A model generated the notes under the pieces. The model worked only from the letters and a program-made list of their open reading frames with translations. It was not told the origin of the DNA and ran no database searches. From the NCBI RefSeq assembly GCF_014066305.1, contig NW_023501044.1, positions 310,001 through 374,000 of the forward strand: a DNA stretch of 64,000 nucleotides, read 5' to 3'. This document shows, one piece after another, positions 61,718 through 64,000 of the stretch. A program made the translations under genes and the position numbers. Each line of letters begins with the position of its first letter. Within the stretch, counting starts at the first letter, position 1. Source of the DNA: Letharia columbiana (taxonomy: Eukaryota > Ascomycota > Lecanoromycetes > Lecanorales > Parmeliaceae).

Positions 61718-64000
61718 AATAATACTTATAATAATAATTAGAATTAAGAATTAAATATATTCGAATAAAATATAACTTTATATTACTTATATAATAGCGA
61801 TAGTAATAATTAAGATTAAAATACTAACTTAGATAGCGTAACTTTTATAATAAATTTTTTATTATTATATACTAGATTAATTATATATAAATAAAGATCT
61901 ATAATTTTATCTTCTAAATATAATTATATTTAATATTTTAAGATTTTTATAATAGCTCGATACTTATTAATTAGCGTATTAATATTATTATATTTAAATT
62001 ACGATAGCACTTATTATTAAATTCTATATTATACTCTTAAATAATTTAAAAAATAAGATTTACTTAATTATTAGCGCGTATAATAAGATTATTCTTAACA
62101 CTTATATCTTATTTAACTTCGATATTATTTATTTTCTCTTAATTCGAGCTTCTATCTTTATCTATATATATAATAATTTATATAATAAATAAAACTTTAG
62201 ACTTCTTTATAATTACGCTCGCGTACTTTTTTTATATAATATTATTAAAATATAAATTTACTAAAATAATAACTAGAATTAGAAATTACTTATTACTTAT
62301 CTATTATATCTTATTTAATTTACTTAAAAGCTTATTTCTATTATAATAATAATATATTAATATATTTAATTTTATACTTTTTAATAATTATAACGTAATT
62401 AATAGCTAAGATATTAACTTTCTTTACTTTCTTAATTAATTTCTTTTTAAATATAAATATATTTATTCGCTATCGCGATTTCTTAGTATTTTTATTTTAA
62501 CTAAGCTTATTCTTCGCTTTTTATTTTAATTAAAAATTTAATTACTATTTAATTAATCTATATTAAAACTCTTTAATATCGCTATTATTATTAATATTTA
62601 ATATTTATTATAATAAATTATTAGACTTAATCTCTTCTATTTTAATTATTATAAAAAGATAAATTAATAGATATATATAAAAGAATTAAAAAGCTTATAT
62701 AAATATCTATAAATACTAAGCTATTCTTAATTTTAATTAAAATTTATTTTATTAAAAAGTATATTAATTCGAGTAAGTATCGATATTAGAAATAAAGAGA
62801 ATATATATTATACGCTATTATAAGTATATTATTATAAAGTTTAATTTAAAGAATAATTATTTTTATAAAAATAGTAAGACTTAAAAATAAGAAAGTAAGA
62901 ATAAAATATATAAAAATTTTAATAAATTATAGTAATTTAATATTAGTTAAATTAGATAAAAATAATTACTTACTAATTTACTCTTTTAAATCTTTTATCT
63001 TTTAATCTATATAAATTATAATAATAATTATAATTACTATAAAAGTAGCTAAGATTATATTAAATAATAATACTTAATAAATATAATTTACTTAAATTTA
63101 AATCTTTAAAATTAAAGAGAAAGCGCTTTATTAATATTTAATTTAAGCTAAATAATATAAGATAATCTAAAAATTTAATATACACGATAGATATCTAAGC
63201 TTTTCTTTCTCTTTTCTTTCTTTCTAAAACTTTCTTTTTTATATTAACTCTTCTTCTTATTAAACTATCTTCTTTATATATTAAACTTCTATTTAAATAA
63301 CTTAATATTATTATAATAATACTAAAAGTATAATATAACTATTAAATTATATATTTATTTTTTATTTTTTAATAATTTTAAGCTAATATATAGATAGATT
63401 ACGCGAAGAGCTTAATTTATATATATTTAATTTATTATTAATAACTCTTTAAAAAAGCTAATACTATTCTAGAGTACTAGATATAGCGTTAAAATAAAGT
63501 CTTTATTAGATATTATTATTACTTTAATCGCTATTACCGCCGCTTTAATAAATATTATCTCTACTTTAATAATATTAAAATATTAATAGAAATTAGATAA
63601 TATATTCTTTTAATTATTATTATATTTATTATATATAATTAACGCGAGCTATAGCTTAAGCTTTACGCGAGATTTATTATTATTAAAAATTAATTAATTT
63701 TATAATTTCGAAATTTTTCTTTTAGTATTTAATTTATTAAATTATACTTAATTAAAATCTATTAAAGCGCTATTATATTTAAAGATTTACTTTTAAAATA
63801 TTATATAAGATAATAGAAATCTTTTTAATTCGTTAATTTAAAAATAAATTTTTTATTATTACGCTTTATAATTAGCTCTAATAATCTCTATTTAAATAAA
63901 TATTTATCTTTATATAATATATAGAAAGCGAGTTATATTATAAAAAAAGAATTTAAATTTTATAATTATTTTAATTAAATTATTTAAAGTAAAAAAAAGA

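Larger units (their letters stand above)
54177..64000 (-). mobile_element. MULE copy R3, split by a gypsy element, runs off the window
   Basis: The copy starts ACTAGTCGAAAAGATATAAG with the long terminal repeat (54177-54410) and continues like copy R1 to 54830. It resumes at 61718 in exact register (16585 onward in R1), right after the AATAA duplication. 61718-64000 parallels 16590-18870. Less mutated stretches include cgctattaccgccgctttaat at about 63520. The right end is outside the window. The fossil FAR1-like segment is at about 61930-62240, minus strand. Confidence 0.75.

Overview
This window is a gene-poor, extremely AT-rich block of a filamentous ascomycete (Pezizomycotina) genome. Almost every CpA, and its complement TpG, has become TpA while CpG survives. 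That is the signature of repeat-induced point mutation (RIP). I see no intact host gene, rRNA or tRNA. Everything recognisable is a dead or non-autonomous transposable element, usually nested in another one. Coding pieces were identified by reading through RIP-type stops (TGG to TAG/TAA, CAA/CAG to TAA/TAG) and matching conserved family motifs from memory. No search was run. The species cannot be named from this sequence.

Layout. 1-2860: the end of a Copia-like element on the minus strand, carrying long poly-A tracts and a complete Tc1/mariner element (542-2376). 2909-10525: a Copia LTR retrotransposon (5-bp target duplication ATAAC) with fossil gag, integrase, reverse transcriptase and RNase H. 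It is interrupted at 5121-7159 by repeat family A. 10530-11470: two minisatellites and a short unmutated island. 12586-13624 and 26494-27510: two ~1-kb MITEs with ~230-bp terminal inverted repeats, derived from a Mutator-like element (MULE). Larger MULE copies lie at 15935-18990, 19015-23570 and 54177-64000. 14107-15740: an array of short A-type repeats containing a solo LTR. 20722-23319, 41086-43181 and 52037-53731: further A copies. 28860-29990: a tandem array. 30352-36756: a 6.4-kb element (E) that shares both termini with family A and is its probable full-length parent. 37085-39403: a complete Fot1/pogo element. 44414-51548: a second Copia element (target duplication GATTT). 54831-61717: a Ty3/gypsy element on the minus strand (target duplication AATAA), inserted into a MULE and less mutated than the rest.

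How it fits together. Insertions stacked in this order: MULE, then A, then short A at 19-23.5 kb; MULE then gypsy at 54-64 kb; repeat D then Copia2 at 44-52 kb; Copia2-like then mariner at 0-2.9 kb. RIP disabled most copies. Three places escaped or were only half hit: the short A insertion at 22590-22997, the island at 11265-11465, and the gypsy element, which shows mutation on mainly one strand. The most promising undescribed object is E with its A derivatives: five long copies in 64 kb, AATA (or its RIP variant) beside the ends of four of them, and 5.5 kb of internal sequence whose proteins I could not identify.
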